Of a stretch of 64,000 nucleotides of DNA, positions 11,721-22,676 are shown one piece after another. Numbering within the stretch: the first letter of the stretch is position 1; every line of letters begins with the position of its first letter. The notes beneath the pieces are model-generated. The model saw only the letters and a list, made by a program, of their open reading frames with translations, searched no databases and was not told the DNA's origin. The position numbers and the translations under genes are program-made. The DNA comes from Apophysomyces variabilis. Lineage: Eukaryota > Mucoromycota > Mucoromycetes > Mucorales > Mucoraceae. The DNA lies in assembly GCA_002749535.1 (NCBI GenBank), contig MZZL01000386.1, forward strand, positions 248,001 to 312,000. The letters are read 5' to 3'.

Positions 11721-11852
11721 CGCTACTAGTGGATTATCAATGCAACCTCGATGACGCTGCGTGACGTGCCCACATTCACTTAGGCCGCCAAAAAGGAACG
11801 TATTCCAATTCGACTACTGCCAGCCATCGATGATGCAACCAACAGATTCCTT
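11721..11852 (+). repeat. 132-bp direct repeat, copy 2
   Basis: Nearly identical to 11457-11588; it lies just inside the right terminal repeat of the transposon. The high identity suggests recent duplication. Confidence 0.85.
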
Positions 11853-11889
11853 ATCTGATCCATTGAAAAAAGAAAAAACTGAGAGTAAG

Positions 11890-11901
11890 GGAAGCACTGT
11901 A
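11890..11901 (-). repeat. Right terminal inverted repeat
   Basis: GGAAGCACTGTA is the exact reverse complement of the left end at 8970-8981 and ends in TA. Sequence further inside does not match the left end. Confidence 0.6.
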
Positions 11902-14237
11902 CAAGCCCCGCTAAATAGGATTTTTAAAGATGTGTAGGCCTAACCGGTTTTCCGAAATTGTAAGTTACAAGCCCGATATCACATACTTGACAGGTGAGTC
12001 AAGCCAAATGTCGCGTATGTATAAATCATACAGTATACTGCTATATTCTACGATAGTCATATTTCTGTCAAAGGAGATTACAATATCTAATTCTGAAATG
12101 CATACAAAGACACTTGTAGGTCAAGGAGATAAATCTTTATGACAAACCTTTGTTTGTGGCCTCCTCTACTATTTGAAGCTTTTCTGTTTTCCTTAAATCA
12201 TGCAAAGAGCAAAGGTGAATAGACTAATAAACTGATGGAAGCGAAAACGGCCAATAGGATGTCTATGGAACCGTGTAATACGGAATCAGTCATTGATGAT
12301 AACCACTGAAGGAAAAACCAAAGGAAAGTGGACGTAAAGAAAAAGGGAGAGTATTATATTTGTGCTTGTCAAAACAAGTGTCTTCCCTGGCTGGATCCGA
12401 ACTAGGTTTTGCATTTAACGTTTTGTTTCGCACCGGGTTCACGCGAACCTATGATCTGGATTTCACAACTTTGCCAAATTTCGTCCATTGCACAAGCGGT
12501 GAGGATGGATTCGAATAAAAAAAATATAACCATCAAAACTAGAGAAAGAGAATAAGAAGGTGCGGTATGTGATACCTCGTGTCGTCAACAACTGCTTAAC
12601 TGTCAAAGAGAAGGGAGCGATCATTTGACGGCCACTGTCAGTAAGGTTTCATTTACCTGATTTACGAGGATGGACCACTGTGTATGAGATCAATTAATTG
12701 ATCTAGAGATGATACAGGTGCGATGTGTCATTCGTGGCCATCGTCTGCTCAAAGAAGGGCCATTGATACTATTCTTTATACACTCATTGTTAACTTTACC
12801 ACTAAAATATGAATTCCATCGTTGTTTTCATTAGAAAGAACATTCTGGATCGCACTTTATAAACAAAACAGGATCATATTTAGTGGAATTTTTTAAGTCT
12901 TTCATTTACTAATTTTCTGTCACTTATTGTTGTAATGACTGATTACGCCTTGAATAGCGGTCCTAAATAGGAAGTGCTACTCTCATTTCTTGAACACAGC
13001 GGGGCTGCTATTGATAGGACTTCACGTATTAAGGAAACTGATATGGTAGGATAAACAAAAGTTCCGTGATTATTTTGTTCGTGAGAGAATCTACAAGATA
13101 TTGAGAACAAGGATCAGACGGCTGGGAAACCATGGATTGCTGTAAATATCACGTTAGCCTCCATGGGATGTGTTATAGAATTAGCCGAAAGTAGAAAGAA
13201 GTATAATTGAAAGCCAGCTATTTAAATTAATCTGCGCTTAGAAGAATAAAGAACTCTTTTTCAGCTGTATCGATTCTGACCTTGGAATTGTAGCCTTATT
13301 ATCCTCTACTACGATTCAATCTATAGTCAATAACAGTATGTCTCTATGTAATACTCAGTAATTCAAACTATTTACGTTGAAAATTACTACTGACTTTGTT
13401 TTGTTATTGTAATTGATATATTTGACAAGGTTCAACCTTTACTTACTGTCTTTCCAAACATCATACAGACATCTGGCGTTTTGCATTACACAAACAAAAT
13501 CGGCTACACTGTTTTTGGTGATATTTTTCAGTATCCTCAACTGTTTTAACCATTGAGTCGTTTAGAAGTATCTTCTAATTAGTAGGATGGTTATCTATGA
13601 CTTTGGGATGTAGTTGCACTTACCTCTGAACGAGCACACGCTTTTGATTCAAAATCTCGTATTGCGAATTTTCATTGTTTGATTAGATGATCCTTCAAAA
13701 TTTGATTCTCCGATACTTGGAACCTTCAAAATACATTTTGAAAAATCCAATAGCCTGGATAGAATGGTCACGGATTTTTTACAGTCCCCTTACCCAATCA
13801 TGCAAGATTCAATTGCGTTGGATAATGTAAAGTAGGGTAGAGTCATGACTGGGAAGGCAAGTTTTGGTACGTCCGTTCCATGACAATTAGTTCAAGTTAT
13901 GTGATTACAAACGGGGTAGTAGCCATGGTAGTTGGAGAGGGAACGAGGTAAAAGAGCAAGAAAAGCTTCTTCATAGTCGTGCACCAAATGAGGTGCGTTT
14001 AACTTAGAGGACAATGCGCGTGTGACGTTATGAGTGTCTCCTTTGCTCTTTCGTGAACTTACTGTCCCTTTACTCTATTCCGCTTTCTTTCTATTCTAAT
14101 GCATACCAAAGAAGAAACCGAAACATCGGTAAAAACTTCGGCCCAATGCTTATCAAAAACGGTCAACTGTTTCCAAAGTCATCTAATAGCCCTTTTTGTT
14201 ATAGATCCTACACCGTGAATGGCTACTACATCAAGTC
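11902..14237. other. AT-rich decayed DNA without a supportable gene
   Basis: About 2.3 kb with no open frame beyond about 70 codons and no recognisable domain. Short stretches near 12240-12300 and 12530-12600 faintly resemble degraded transposase coding, but too weakly to annotate. The last 200 bases are probably the promoter of the Rogdi-like gene. Confidence 0.5.
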
Positions 14238-15603
14238 ATGCCACCCATGCTTGAACAATTAAAAGCCCAACTGGAGGTAAAGGATTTATGCCTCGTTTCC
14301 TTTACCGCTCTCTCCCCCCCCCGGCCCCGCCCCGCGTACTCGTTTCTGTCCGTTTAAGACATTGCACTTACGAATGCGTTCTTCTTTTCTTTTTTCTGGG
14401 GTACAATAAAAAAACGGATGCTCTTTAGGTAAGTTTGGGCATTCTATGTACACAGGGTGAGTTATATCTTCGATCATTCAAAAAGAAAATGGATCAATTT
14501 CATCTTACCAAGGTACAATAGAAAAGCCCGATGCCTTGCCATTGACTACGCTTCGGTAAGTCATCAGATTCAACCTTTGCTTCTTTTTTCCATGTAAGCT
14601 GCATTCCGCTTTGAACACCGCCGAGCCCATCCATCTCACCTTAAGTTTATGGGGGACGCAAGGAATGATGCCATCAAAGGATTTCTTACATTGAGTGGAT
14701 GCTACATCAACAAGGCGGTAAGGCTAACTTGATTGATTTTGATCCTGTTCACGGGCAAAACAGTTTAACTTAACTTTTCTGTCTTAAAGGAACTTCAAAT
14801 TAAGCTACCTAGTTACCATCCGGATATACCTGTCAAAGTCCATATAGCATCCAACACGCCGTACTTTTTAGAGCAAGCACAACAAGGAAAAAATTACATC
14901 GCATTGGCTACAAAGCGACTGGAAGCCTTTACCAGTCCTTTCTCGAAACAGGCTGCCGTTGAGGTTGGGGAAAAAAAAAGAATAAGACGGTTTGTCCTCA
15001 TTTTTAATTTATTCTGACGATACAAAAGTTGCTTGTGGATCTATGTCAGTATATCGATTGTGCCCACCTTGCGTTTGATTATCCGAATGAAGCTGCTTTG
15101 TTCCCTTACAAAGTATGCCACCCAAAGGTAAGGAAAGATAAAGCATTTTGAAGGATGGATGAAGAAAAACAAAGAAGGAAAAAGAAAGAAATCAAGAAAA
15201 TAAATTTGGCTATTTTATCTTTAGTCTTTTAATCCGCCATTGAAACAAGATCTGGTGATCGAGTTCTGTGTGAATGATGTTTATATTATATGCAACGTCT
15301 TCGCACTGGATTATACTCGGCATCACCATTTGGGTAAGGAGACTCATCCTCATGTGTATCCTTTTTGCTTTTGTCCTGTTTGGATTGGTTCGTTCGATGC
15401 ATATGCAGTTTTTAAAAGTGTGCTATCTATCCTTGACTGTGTCTCTTTTCTATAGTATGTATAAAGATAAGCCTGCGACACTGGTGGATGAGGCCAGGAC
15501 ACAAACACAATCACCCATGCTAACCGAACTGAAAGCTTCTCTCAACCTTACACGAGAGTTATGTCAATCATTTAAACAGATGTTACTGCAAATTGAAGCG
15601 TAA
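14238..15603 (+). CDS. Rogdi/Rav2-like subunit of the V-ATPase assembly (RAVE) complex
   Basis: Rogdi/Rav2 proteins belong to the RAVE complex, which helps assemble the V-ATPase on vacuole and endosome membranes. Exons that fit together in phase: an N-terminal part ending at 14555, then 14663-14717, 14790-14963, 15029-15127, 15225-15333 and 15467-15603. Family-like blocks are AIKGFLTLSGCYINKA followed by ELQIKLPSYHPDIPV (human Rogdi has a matching VKGVLTLQG block), then LLVDLCQYIDCAHLAFDYP and DLVIEFCVNDVYIICNVF, and a helical C-terminus. The first exons are uncertain. A short ATG exon (14238-14276) and the frame containing GTIEKPDALPLTTLR (before 14556) are both plausible, but I could not join them cleanly in phase. 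The recognition rests on the C-terminal two thirds. Confidence 0.7.
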
Positions 15604-16395
15604 TAAAAAAGAGAACGGTTTGTGATAAAACCGCGTCAAACCATAATGAATTGTTTTCTTTTCTTACTGACATAAGCGAAAAGTTTTTTGTGATATCATG
15701 CAATTACAGTTTAATGGTTACACTGGGGTGTGTACGTAATTATGTTTTCTTTACCACTTCAGTCCTTGTTATTGTATGCTGCCCGGTTTGATCGGCTTTA
15801 AAGAAATGATAATCAATTTGGTAATTACGGAATATGATTTGCAGCGTCGGGATTTATTGTCGTTTGCTGGGTTCATCTAGAGAAAGGTACGCCCAATGTC
15901 GCCATTTGCATTTGACAAAAATAGAGTTTCGTGTTCATAGTCCGACAAAGACTAAGGAATGGTACCTATTATCCTTATGCATGTCCCGTTCTATGAAAGG
16001 AGGGGGTAGGTACAGGATAAGGACAATGCTTCTGTTTGTTCAACTTAAGGGGCGGGTTTAATGGATGCGTAAGACAGACAAGTAGAGAGTAAAGACACAC
16101 ATAGTTATACATACAGACATATGAGGGGATTTTTTTTAGATGAGCCATGCGTTCATTTATGGCGATGGCCATCGGAGTATGGTATATACTCTGGCTCTAC
16201 AAGTACACGCCCACTCACCCTTTCTTGGCCAGATGCTATATTTGTACACATTAACCATTTTTATACAGAAACCTTATCTTGGGTGGGACGATTCCCTCAC
16301 GCTTCTTTTGTCTCTTCCTTTCACTCTTCTTCCTCCTTTCTCTCTCTCACACACACACTTTATTGTATCTATTCGTTCATATTTTCTCAAGCCCA
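15604..16395. other. Intergenic region upstream of the bZIP gene
   Basis: No convincing gene. A pyrimidine-rich CT/AC stretch (about 16300-16360) lies immediately upstream of the bZIP ATG, as is common in fungal promoters. Upstream in-frame codons of the bZIP frame begin only with non-ATG triplets. Confidence 0.5.
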
Positions 16396-18295
16396 ATGTC
16401 TCTGTCACCACCGCCCCAGATTAAACCAGATCCAGCTATTCAAGAAGAGCAAGAAGATCTGCTCATGTCATATCTCAATGCGGATTATATGTCCAATGAA
16501 AGCCCTTGGCCAGATCATCCACCATCGCCTCCTTATTCCACTTCTTCTGATATGGTCATGTCCAGTACTTTATCACCACCTGCGCCACCCATACAAGAGT
16601 CAAGCTTTCCAGGGTGGTCCACCATGCCACCCCACGCACCAGGCATGCCGCCAGAATTCGTCGGCTTCCCCCTCATCTTGCCTCATCTGCCTTACCTGCC
16701 ACCAGGTCAGGTCAACGCGTCCATGATCTATCCTATGCCTGCTCCACAGCCACCTTCCCCTGGTCCATCTTCCGCCTCCTCTGACTCCTCGTCTTCCGAT
16801 TCTGAACAGCCAAAACGCAAACGCGGTCGAAAGAAACGCGACTCCGTTTCACCCGTTCAGCCTTCGCCTCCACCAATTGCACCTGCACCACCCACCAAAT
16901 CGGACGCGCTAACCACGTCCGTCTCTGCAACCTCATCGCTGAGCATCGCTGCGGTTAAAATTGAACCGACGGAGACGACAGCCGCTCTTGCCGCCTTGTC
17001 ACCCCAACGTCAACCCACCGTATTACCGTCTCGGCCCATACAAGACTCTGAGATCGATTCACAAAAAGCGGCTGCCTTAGCCAAACGACAGGAACGTTTA
17101 ATCAAGAACCGCGCGGCAGCCCTATTGTCACGTAAACGTAAACGTGAACATCTGACCGCGTTGGAGGAACAAAAAGAGAACTTGACACGAGAAAATGAAA
17201 CGCTTCGATCACGCGTCATGCTTTTAGAGAATCAGATGGAGACTCTTCGTCAAGAAAATGAAGAACTTAAACAACGATTAAATTCCACCAGCAATAACAA
17301 GACCACTAAAAATGCAAAGGCCACTGGCATGGTTTTCATGGTAAGAGAAAAAGCATTCCAAACAAATGTGGGGAAAGTCTTTGTATCACGAGAAATGGGA
17401 ATGGATTTTTTATCATCATTAACATTGAATTGTGTGTATAGATGATATTATTTTCATTTGCTCTCTTTTCATTACCGACTCAGACAAGTCGCCTCACGGT
17501 GGGTGGGACAAAGCCCCTCATATCAAGGTAAAGAAAAAAAAAAGAAAGAACGTATTAGTGGCGCTGCACTCCTCGCGCGGCTCTGTCTCTGTCTCTCTTT
17601 CTTTCTATCCCCTTATGCGCAAAGTTCATCCCAACTAATTTTTAAATTTTTTTTTCTGCAGTATATCCGATACTCCTTTCGGGATCGGAATGCCTACTTT
17701 GGATCCTCCCATCAGCCGACCCTCTACTTCCTCCTCCGCCGACCTGATTCTCCTAGAACCCGTGCGTTCTCGGGCCCTTCAGACATGGATCAAGGATCGT
17801 ATGCTTCCTGCAATATCGGATAAAGACGAACAAACAGGACTTGTGCGCTGGTCGTCCTCGTCCTCTTCTTCTTCTTCATCATCGTCCCCTTCGTCCTCCT
17901 TGTCATCCTCTTCCAGGCCGATTTATCTATATTCCCACGAGTTTTCTCAGGTTGCACCCGTTCATACCAACACCGCCCACCCTATTGGCGATGCATCCGC
18001 TTCATCCGACAGCCGACTTTTAATGCAACCCATTCTTTCCTTGATCTCTCCTTATGGGGAGAAGAAACGCGAATTCCTGCAGATTGATGTACAAGTCCTA
18101 AGGTCACAAGTGATTGACGGTCAATTGTTGGCTTTGGAGCAATGTTCGTTCGCAGAGACATTATTGGATGAGATGAAAGAGGATTTGATTAGTGTCACCA
18201 ACGCTTCCTTAAAGCAGACCAAACGATCCAGCAAAGACTTTAGACGGAAACGCGTCGGTGCAGAACGCGGTCGAAGATTGGCAAGAATCTTGTAA
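16396..18295 (+). CDS. bZIP transcription factor with a membrane segment (ATF6/CREB3-like layout)
   Basis: Three exons (16396-17340, 17442-17527, 17662-18295) give 554 residues. A Pro/Ser-rich activation-type N-terminus precedes a basic NLS (PKRKRGRKKRD). The bZIP at about residues 229-295 has basic region KRQERLIKNRAAALLSRKRK with the N-X7-R signature, then a leucine zipper. Just after the zipper, exons 1 and 2 join to make GMVFMMILFSFALFSLP, a strongly hydrophobic segment. It is followed by a 200-residue tail with a poly-Ser run. This order (bZIP, one membrane helix, lumenal tail) is that of ATF6/CREB3 factors, which sit in the ER membrane and are released by proteolysis under stress. ER anchoring here is inference: the helix is about 17 residues and depends on the first intron being spliced as predicted. 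Confidence 0.85.
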
Positions 18296-18503
18296 AGAGA
18301 AAAAAAAAAAGAAAAAAGAATGAAAGAATAACTATTCCCCACCCTGCATACATCTACATTTTCATTTCCTAAAACAACTTGTGTCTCTTTGGACTTTTTG
18401 TACATTGCGTTTAAATGAAAGAAAAACAAAACAAAACAAAACAAAAATAGGATAATAAAAGATAGCCAAGTAGGATTACATAGTAAGTAGCATACACAAT
18501 ATT

Positions 18504-19187
18504 CTATAATTGAAAAAAGCACGGGCACCAATGGGGTATGCAGGCACATCGCCATGTATACTGCTGTTCGGTTTTGCAAGGTCGTCGTCTTCTTCTTGAT
18601 GGTTCGGAACCTTCTTCACGATCTTTCCATAGCAGATATGATCCCTCATTTTCCTCCTCCTCCTCCTCTTCGTCTTCTTCATTGCATGTGTGTTCTTCTT
18701 CTTGTTCATAATCATGGGGGACGTTGATTTGCATTCGAGGTGAATCTAAAGAATGAGCCCATGGATAGAGGTTAAGACACCAAAATGTGCTATTGCCTTA
18801 TCCTTTCCTGACCTTGGGCTGGATAATGATAATAAGAGGTGCTTTGTTTACGTTTAACTTGTTCTAATTTTGCCTCTGCAAGAGGAAGAAAGATAAGTTA
18901 ACTTAATATAAGCCGAGGCAAGTTGATCTTTTTAGGCTAAGTTGGGATGGTGCCTTGAGAATTGAATGTTTTATTTTACCCAATGTTTGAATTGTCTTTT
19001 GTCTTTCCATAGCTTCTTCATGGGTTTGAATTTCCCAACGAGGAGTTTCTGATTGCCGATCGGGCAAATCGAGATCATCGGATGCCGATGATCGAGCCTG
19101 GTCAAGAGTGGGCACTAATGAAGACGTAGCGTCCGCTTTATGAGAAAAAGGATCGTTTTCATGGGTCGGAAACGCATCGGCTTTCAT
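18504..19187 (-). CDS. Unknown acidic protein, three exons
   Basis: Predicted exons are 18980-19187, 18813-18875 and 18504-18745 (GT-AG, in phase), giving 170 residues. The start is the ATG at 19187 opening MKADAFPTHENDPFSHKADA. The middle has a charged helical segment (EAKLEQVKRKQ). The third exon carries a long Glu/Asp run and then an Arg cluster. The C-terminus is Cys-rich (CACIPHWCPCFFQL), which could bind metal or a membrane. No family recognised. It is convergent with the bZIP gene: their ends are about 210 bases apart. Confidence 0.6.
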
Positions 19188-19563
19188 TATTCACAGAAAA
19201 GAATGAAGACCCTGACTCAGAGAGAGAGAGAGAGAGAGAATGGAACTGCTGAACTCCGACAATCTATTCATTCCTCTGGCTTCTTTTTGACATTATATTT
19301 CTTCCCTTGTGTTTATTTCATGGGTGGATGAAGTTTTTCCATATCCCCAGTATAAACCTTAGCGCTGTACCACTTTACGGCTTGCATGAAGAAGCTTTAG
19401 CACAGGTTGTATTTTGCTTGTGCTTTATGCCTGTCATTTTATCAATCCTTTTTATCATGCAGATTGCCATCGTCATGCAACGCGCAGAAAATATTTAAAT
19501 AAGACGCCGTTGAATGATTTTTCGCGCTGTTCTTTTGGTATTAATCTGAGAACTTAAAAGAAT
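19188..19563. other. Divergent promoter region
   Basis: Lies between a minus-strand gene start (19187) and a plus-strand gene start (19564), so it probably serves both. Contains a short GA-repeat tract (about 19218-19238). No gene seen. Confidence 0.5.
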
Positions 19564-19823
19564 ATGCCTAGACAGCCTCAACAACAATCGCAACAGCAAT
19601 CCAAGGTTTGTGCTCATTTTTGATTTATGTTATGCTTTGTTCTCCTAAATAACCCTTTCATTACGAAATGAAGAACACCTCCGGGAGAATGACGACTGAG
19701 GCAGCGCAGCGCATCCAATCGGCTGCCGATCGGTCAACAACAAATCAAGATTTCAAGTCGCGAGCCATGTCGGCGGGCGCCAGAAATGAGCAGCAGCAGC
19801 AACAACAACAGCGATCTAAGTGA
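19564..19823 (+). CDS. Small SMP-domain-like (LEA-type) protein A
   Basis: Two exons, 19564-19605 and 19674-19823, give 63 residues. The second exon contains MTTEAAQRIQSAADRSTTNQ and the spaced repeat FKSRAMSAGARN. This resembles the seed-maturation-protein (SMP) repeat (AxRIQSA, then FxxRAxSAAxxN) found in plant LEA proteins and in short fungal proteins. Such proteins are linked to desiccation or spore stress in plants; a role here is inference. Ends in a Gln-rich tail. The intron has a CTAAAT branch-like site and keeps phase 0. It is the first of a tandem pair. Confidence 0.68.
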
Positions 19824-20132
19824 TGAACTAAAATTCGTAAACAATTATCAGTAAACAAAGATTATGTTTAGCAGGAATTTTTTCAATTAGCATATAAGCT
19901 GAAAAGCAAAATAAAAAAATAACAAAGTGTTTTGCTCATCTTTCTTCCAATCTCTTTGTTTCTGTTTTTTTTTTGATTTCCTCTTGCATGAGTCCGATGC
20001 AATACGCTAAGATGATATAATGAAGCTCATAATTGGCTCTGTCGCTTCAGACTTCCGTCCGAAATTTGAATATATATATATATAATGGTAAGGAGCCTAT
20101 TGGGAGGGAAGTGTAACTTGGAAATATAAACC

Positions 20133-20411
20133 ATGCCACAGGGTAAACAAACAAAAACCGATATTCATGTAAGGTTCCCTTCTCTTGCTCTCTAGAACTG
20201 GTTTTGTTCTTACCTAAATGAGGGCCTTGGTTTCTTTTAGCAATCCATGCAGCCGCCCACGGCTACTAACCGTGCTGCTCAACGCATGCAATCAGGCAAA
20301 GTGAGTGGCCTCCAAACCAGTCAGGAAGAAAAGCAACGAATGATGTCTTCTTCTGCCCAACAACAATCAGATCAAAAAGGAGAAGGAGAACCGAAGCAGA
20401 AACTTCAATAA
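20133..20411 (+). CDS. Small SMP-domain-like (LEA-type) protein B
   Basis: Two exons, 20133-20168 and 20241-20411, give 68 residues. Like protein A it has a very short Gln/Lys first exon, a phase-0 intron and a second exon starting with a PTATNRAAQRMQSGKVSGLQ block, then EEKQRMMSSSAQQQ. The layout and motif indicate a diverged tandem duplicate of gene A, 309 bases downstream of it. Lower similarity to the SMP consensus leaves the function more doubtful than for A. Confidence 0.62.
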
Positions 20412-20587
20412 AGTCTCTTCAATAAAAAAAAGAACTTACGCCTGCTTTTTTGTTTTAATTCGGTCGTTCGGTTTGCCCTTTTTTTATCATATTTTTTTGC
20501 TTTACACTCGCTTATCCCCTGATTCCTTCTTTATTTTTTATTTTATACCGATTGCTTTCTTTCTTAATTGAATTTAACTCGCATTCC

Positions 20588-21985
20588 ATGGTGAACAAAA
20601 AACAGAATAATAACAAACAACAACAGCAAAAGCTTCAGGAGCAAATTGCACGTCTTCAAAATGAAATAGAGGAATTACAGTTGGAAAGAGAAGAGTCTAA
20701 AAAGAATGTCCTGCATTTTATGGAAGAGGCCGAATCAGCCAAACAGTCATTGCAGAAAACGCAGGCAGCACTGGATGAACTCTTAGCCATTGGGAAGAAT
20801 AGCAACGAAAAGAATGACGATGAGAATAGACGCGTGGCTTTAGCGCATCTCACCGCGAAACTAGCGCATCTGACTTTTGATGAAGTGGACCAGCTACTCA
20901 AGGCCCACGAAGCGTTGGAGCAACGTACCAGAGAGAGAGACGAAGCTCTTCAGAAAATAAGGCTTGTAGAACAAGAGCGCGAAGAGGTTCGTCAGACACT
21001 GGAGCAACAGCGTCAGGAACATGAGGCGACGCGCAAGGCGCTTCAGGCGGAACAGGATCGGGCCGATGTTCTGGAACAACGGTGGAAAGACTCAGAAAGT
21101 GGTCTCGAGCAAGCGGAAGCCAAGGTACAACATCTGGAGCATGAGATCGAGCGTTGGCGGAAACAAGCGTACGATGGATTACGATCAGCCGAGACCGAAA
21201 AGGCCAAATCGAGCCTCCAGCAGCAAAAAGAGGAAGCTGAGAAAGCCAAAGCATTGCAGGCATTGGAAGATCGGTATCGATCGAGAGTAGCCGATCTTGA
21301 AATGAAACTCTGCCTCGGTGAAAAAGAGCGCGCCGTGTTGGGGGAGAAACAACAGCAACTGGAAGCGAAACTGGTAAAGTTTATCACGCGGCGATCCAAA
21401 GGGCTAGCAAAGACTGACGTCGCGATGCCATCATTGCTGTCTTACTCTTATAGAGGACATTTCACGATCAGCAGAATGAACTCGATCAGGCTAAAATACG
21501 TGAGAATCATTTGAAAACGACCAACAAGGTAAAAAAAAAAAAAAGAGAGTTTATCTCTGGCTGTAAGATCGTTATTTATCTTATCTTAATGGATCCAAGA
21601 CCCTCCGTGAAGAACTACGCAAATCGCAACAACAAGAGGATGAAGCGATCAATACGGAATACCTTAAGAATGTGATACTCAAGTTTCTAGAGAGGAAACA
21701 GACACGGGTAAGTTGAGCATTTTTCTTTTTCTTTCAGTCTCCTCTGCGCGTGTGTGTGTGTGTGTGTCTGTGTGTGTCTCTCTGTGGGGAAAACCCTTCT
21801 CCTTTTCTTTTTTTTGTTTCAACTGAGACTTTTGCTTTTTGGGGTTATGGTGTGTTGGCATAAAGGGAAATTCATGCAATTGGTTTCAGTCACAGCTGGT
21901 ACCCATCCTATCGACGCTGTTACAATGTTCAGCCGAAGAGCAAGTACGTCTAGATAATCTCGTACGAAACAAAATAGCGTCATAG
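20588..21985 (+). CDS. GRIP-domain coiled-coil golgin
   Basis: Four exons (20588-21373, 21454-21528, 21600-21707, 21890-21985), all in phase, give 354 residues. The first 260 residues are almost pure coiled coil rich in Glu, Gln, Lys and Arg (LQEQIARLQNEIEELQLE). The C-terminal GRIP domain is recognisable from about residue 300: NTEYLKNVILKFLE with the conserved Tyr (about 308), then LVPILSTLLQCSAEEQVRL. GRIP domains dock onto the trans-Golgi through the Arl1 GTPase, so the protein is expected to tether vesicles at the Golgi, like yeast Imh1. The start is the ATG at 20588; the frame reaches further upstream but only with non-ATG codons. Confidence 0.88.
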
Positions 21986-22133
21986 CTATTTGCTGGTTCT
22001 TTATTATCTATCTCAGCGAGATCCCAAAAAAAAAAATAAAACAGATGAGAAACAAGCAACAAAAAAAGGTATATAAAGGAACCCTTTCTTCTCTTCAAGT
22101 TGCAAACAATCCAAGAAATCAACCCAAAACAAA

Positions 22134-22427
22134 ATGGATCCCTCCAAGACCAACGCTAAATACAACCAAGCCGCAGGCAACGTCAGGGAGACGGCCGGCA
22201 ATATGATGGGCAACGAACGTATGCAAGCAGAAGGCCAGACCCAAAATGCCAGTGGTCAGACGGAAGAGTATACGGCCAAGACTCAGAACTACATGACCGG
22301 GTTGGCCAATGAAATTAAAGGCAAAGTCTCTGGCGCCATGAGTGCTCTTACCGGCGATCAATCAGGTCAAGCAGCTGCCAAACGGGAGGAATTAGGTGGT
22401 ACTGCTCAGAAGAAATGGAACGAGTAA
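22134..22427 (+). CDS. CsbD-like small stress protein
   Basis: A single exon of 97 residues, rich in Gly, Gln, Asn and Ala, with repeated NVRETAGNMMGNERMQAEG and EIKGKVSGAMSALTGD segments, typical of CsbD-like proteins. In fungi these are often annotated as cruciform or mismatched-DNA binding proteins after an Ustilago member; in bacteria CsbD is a general stress protein. The molecular role is not settled. A TATA-like TATATAAAGG sits about 60 bases upstream. It starts 149 bases after the golgin stop. Confidence 0.85.
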   Translation: MDPSKTNAKYNQAAGNVRETAGNMMGNERMQAEGQTQNASGQTEEYTAKTQNYMTGLANEIKGKVSGAMSALTGDQSGQAAAKREELGGTAQKKWNE

Positions 22428-22676
22428 AGAAAAAAGAAAAAAAGAATATGAAAAAGGACCCAAATGGGGACAATACGAACGAATTGTACCCATTTGCCTT
22501 TTTCACTACTTTTTTGTCTGTATTATATATGGAAAAAGGAAAAATGTCAACCCTACTCTGCCTGTATTAATTTTTTCTTTGTGAATAAAAAAAAACGAAA
22601 TTGGACATAAGTCTAGTGTCTTTCTATGGCGACTTGGGAGTTATTTGGTTCTTCTTCTAACTTTGTTTATTGATAT

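Larger units (their letters stand above)
8970..11901. mobile_element. Tc1/mariner-IS630 type DNA transposon with short TIRs
   Basis: The left end at 8970 reads TACAGTGCTTCC, and the right end at 11890-11901 is its exact reverse complement. Both begin or end with TA, as expected for TA target duplication. Between them lie an open transposase gene (9290-10504), a second degraded transposase start and a pair of 132-bp direct repeats. Only the outer 12 bases match between the two ends. The true element could therefore be shorter, with the right end belonging to a nested relative. At 2.9 kb with 1.4 kb of non-coding DNA downstream of the gene, a composite or nested structure is likely. Confidence 0.6.

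Noticed and set aside
14286..14477. 63-codon minus-strand frame within the first introns of the Rogdi-like gene
   Set aside because: No domain, rich in Gly/Pro from a C/G run, and overlapping the coding strand of a conserved gene.
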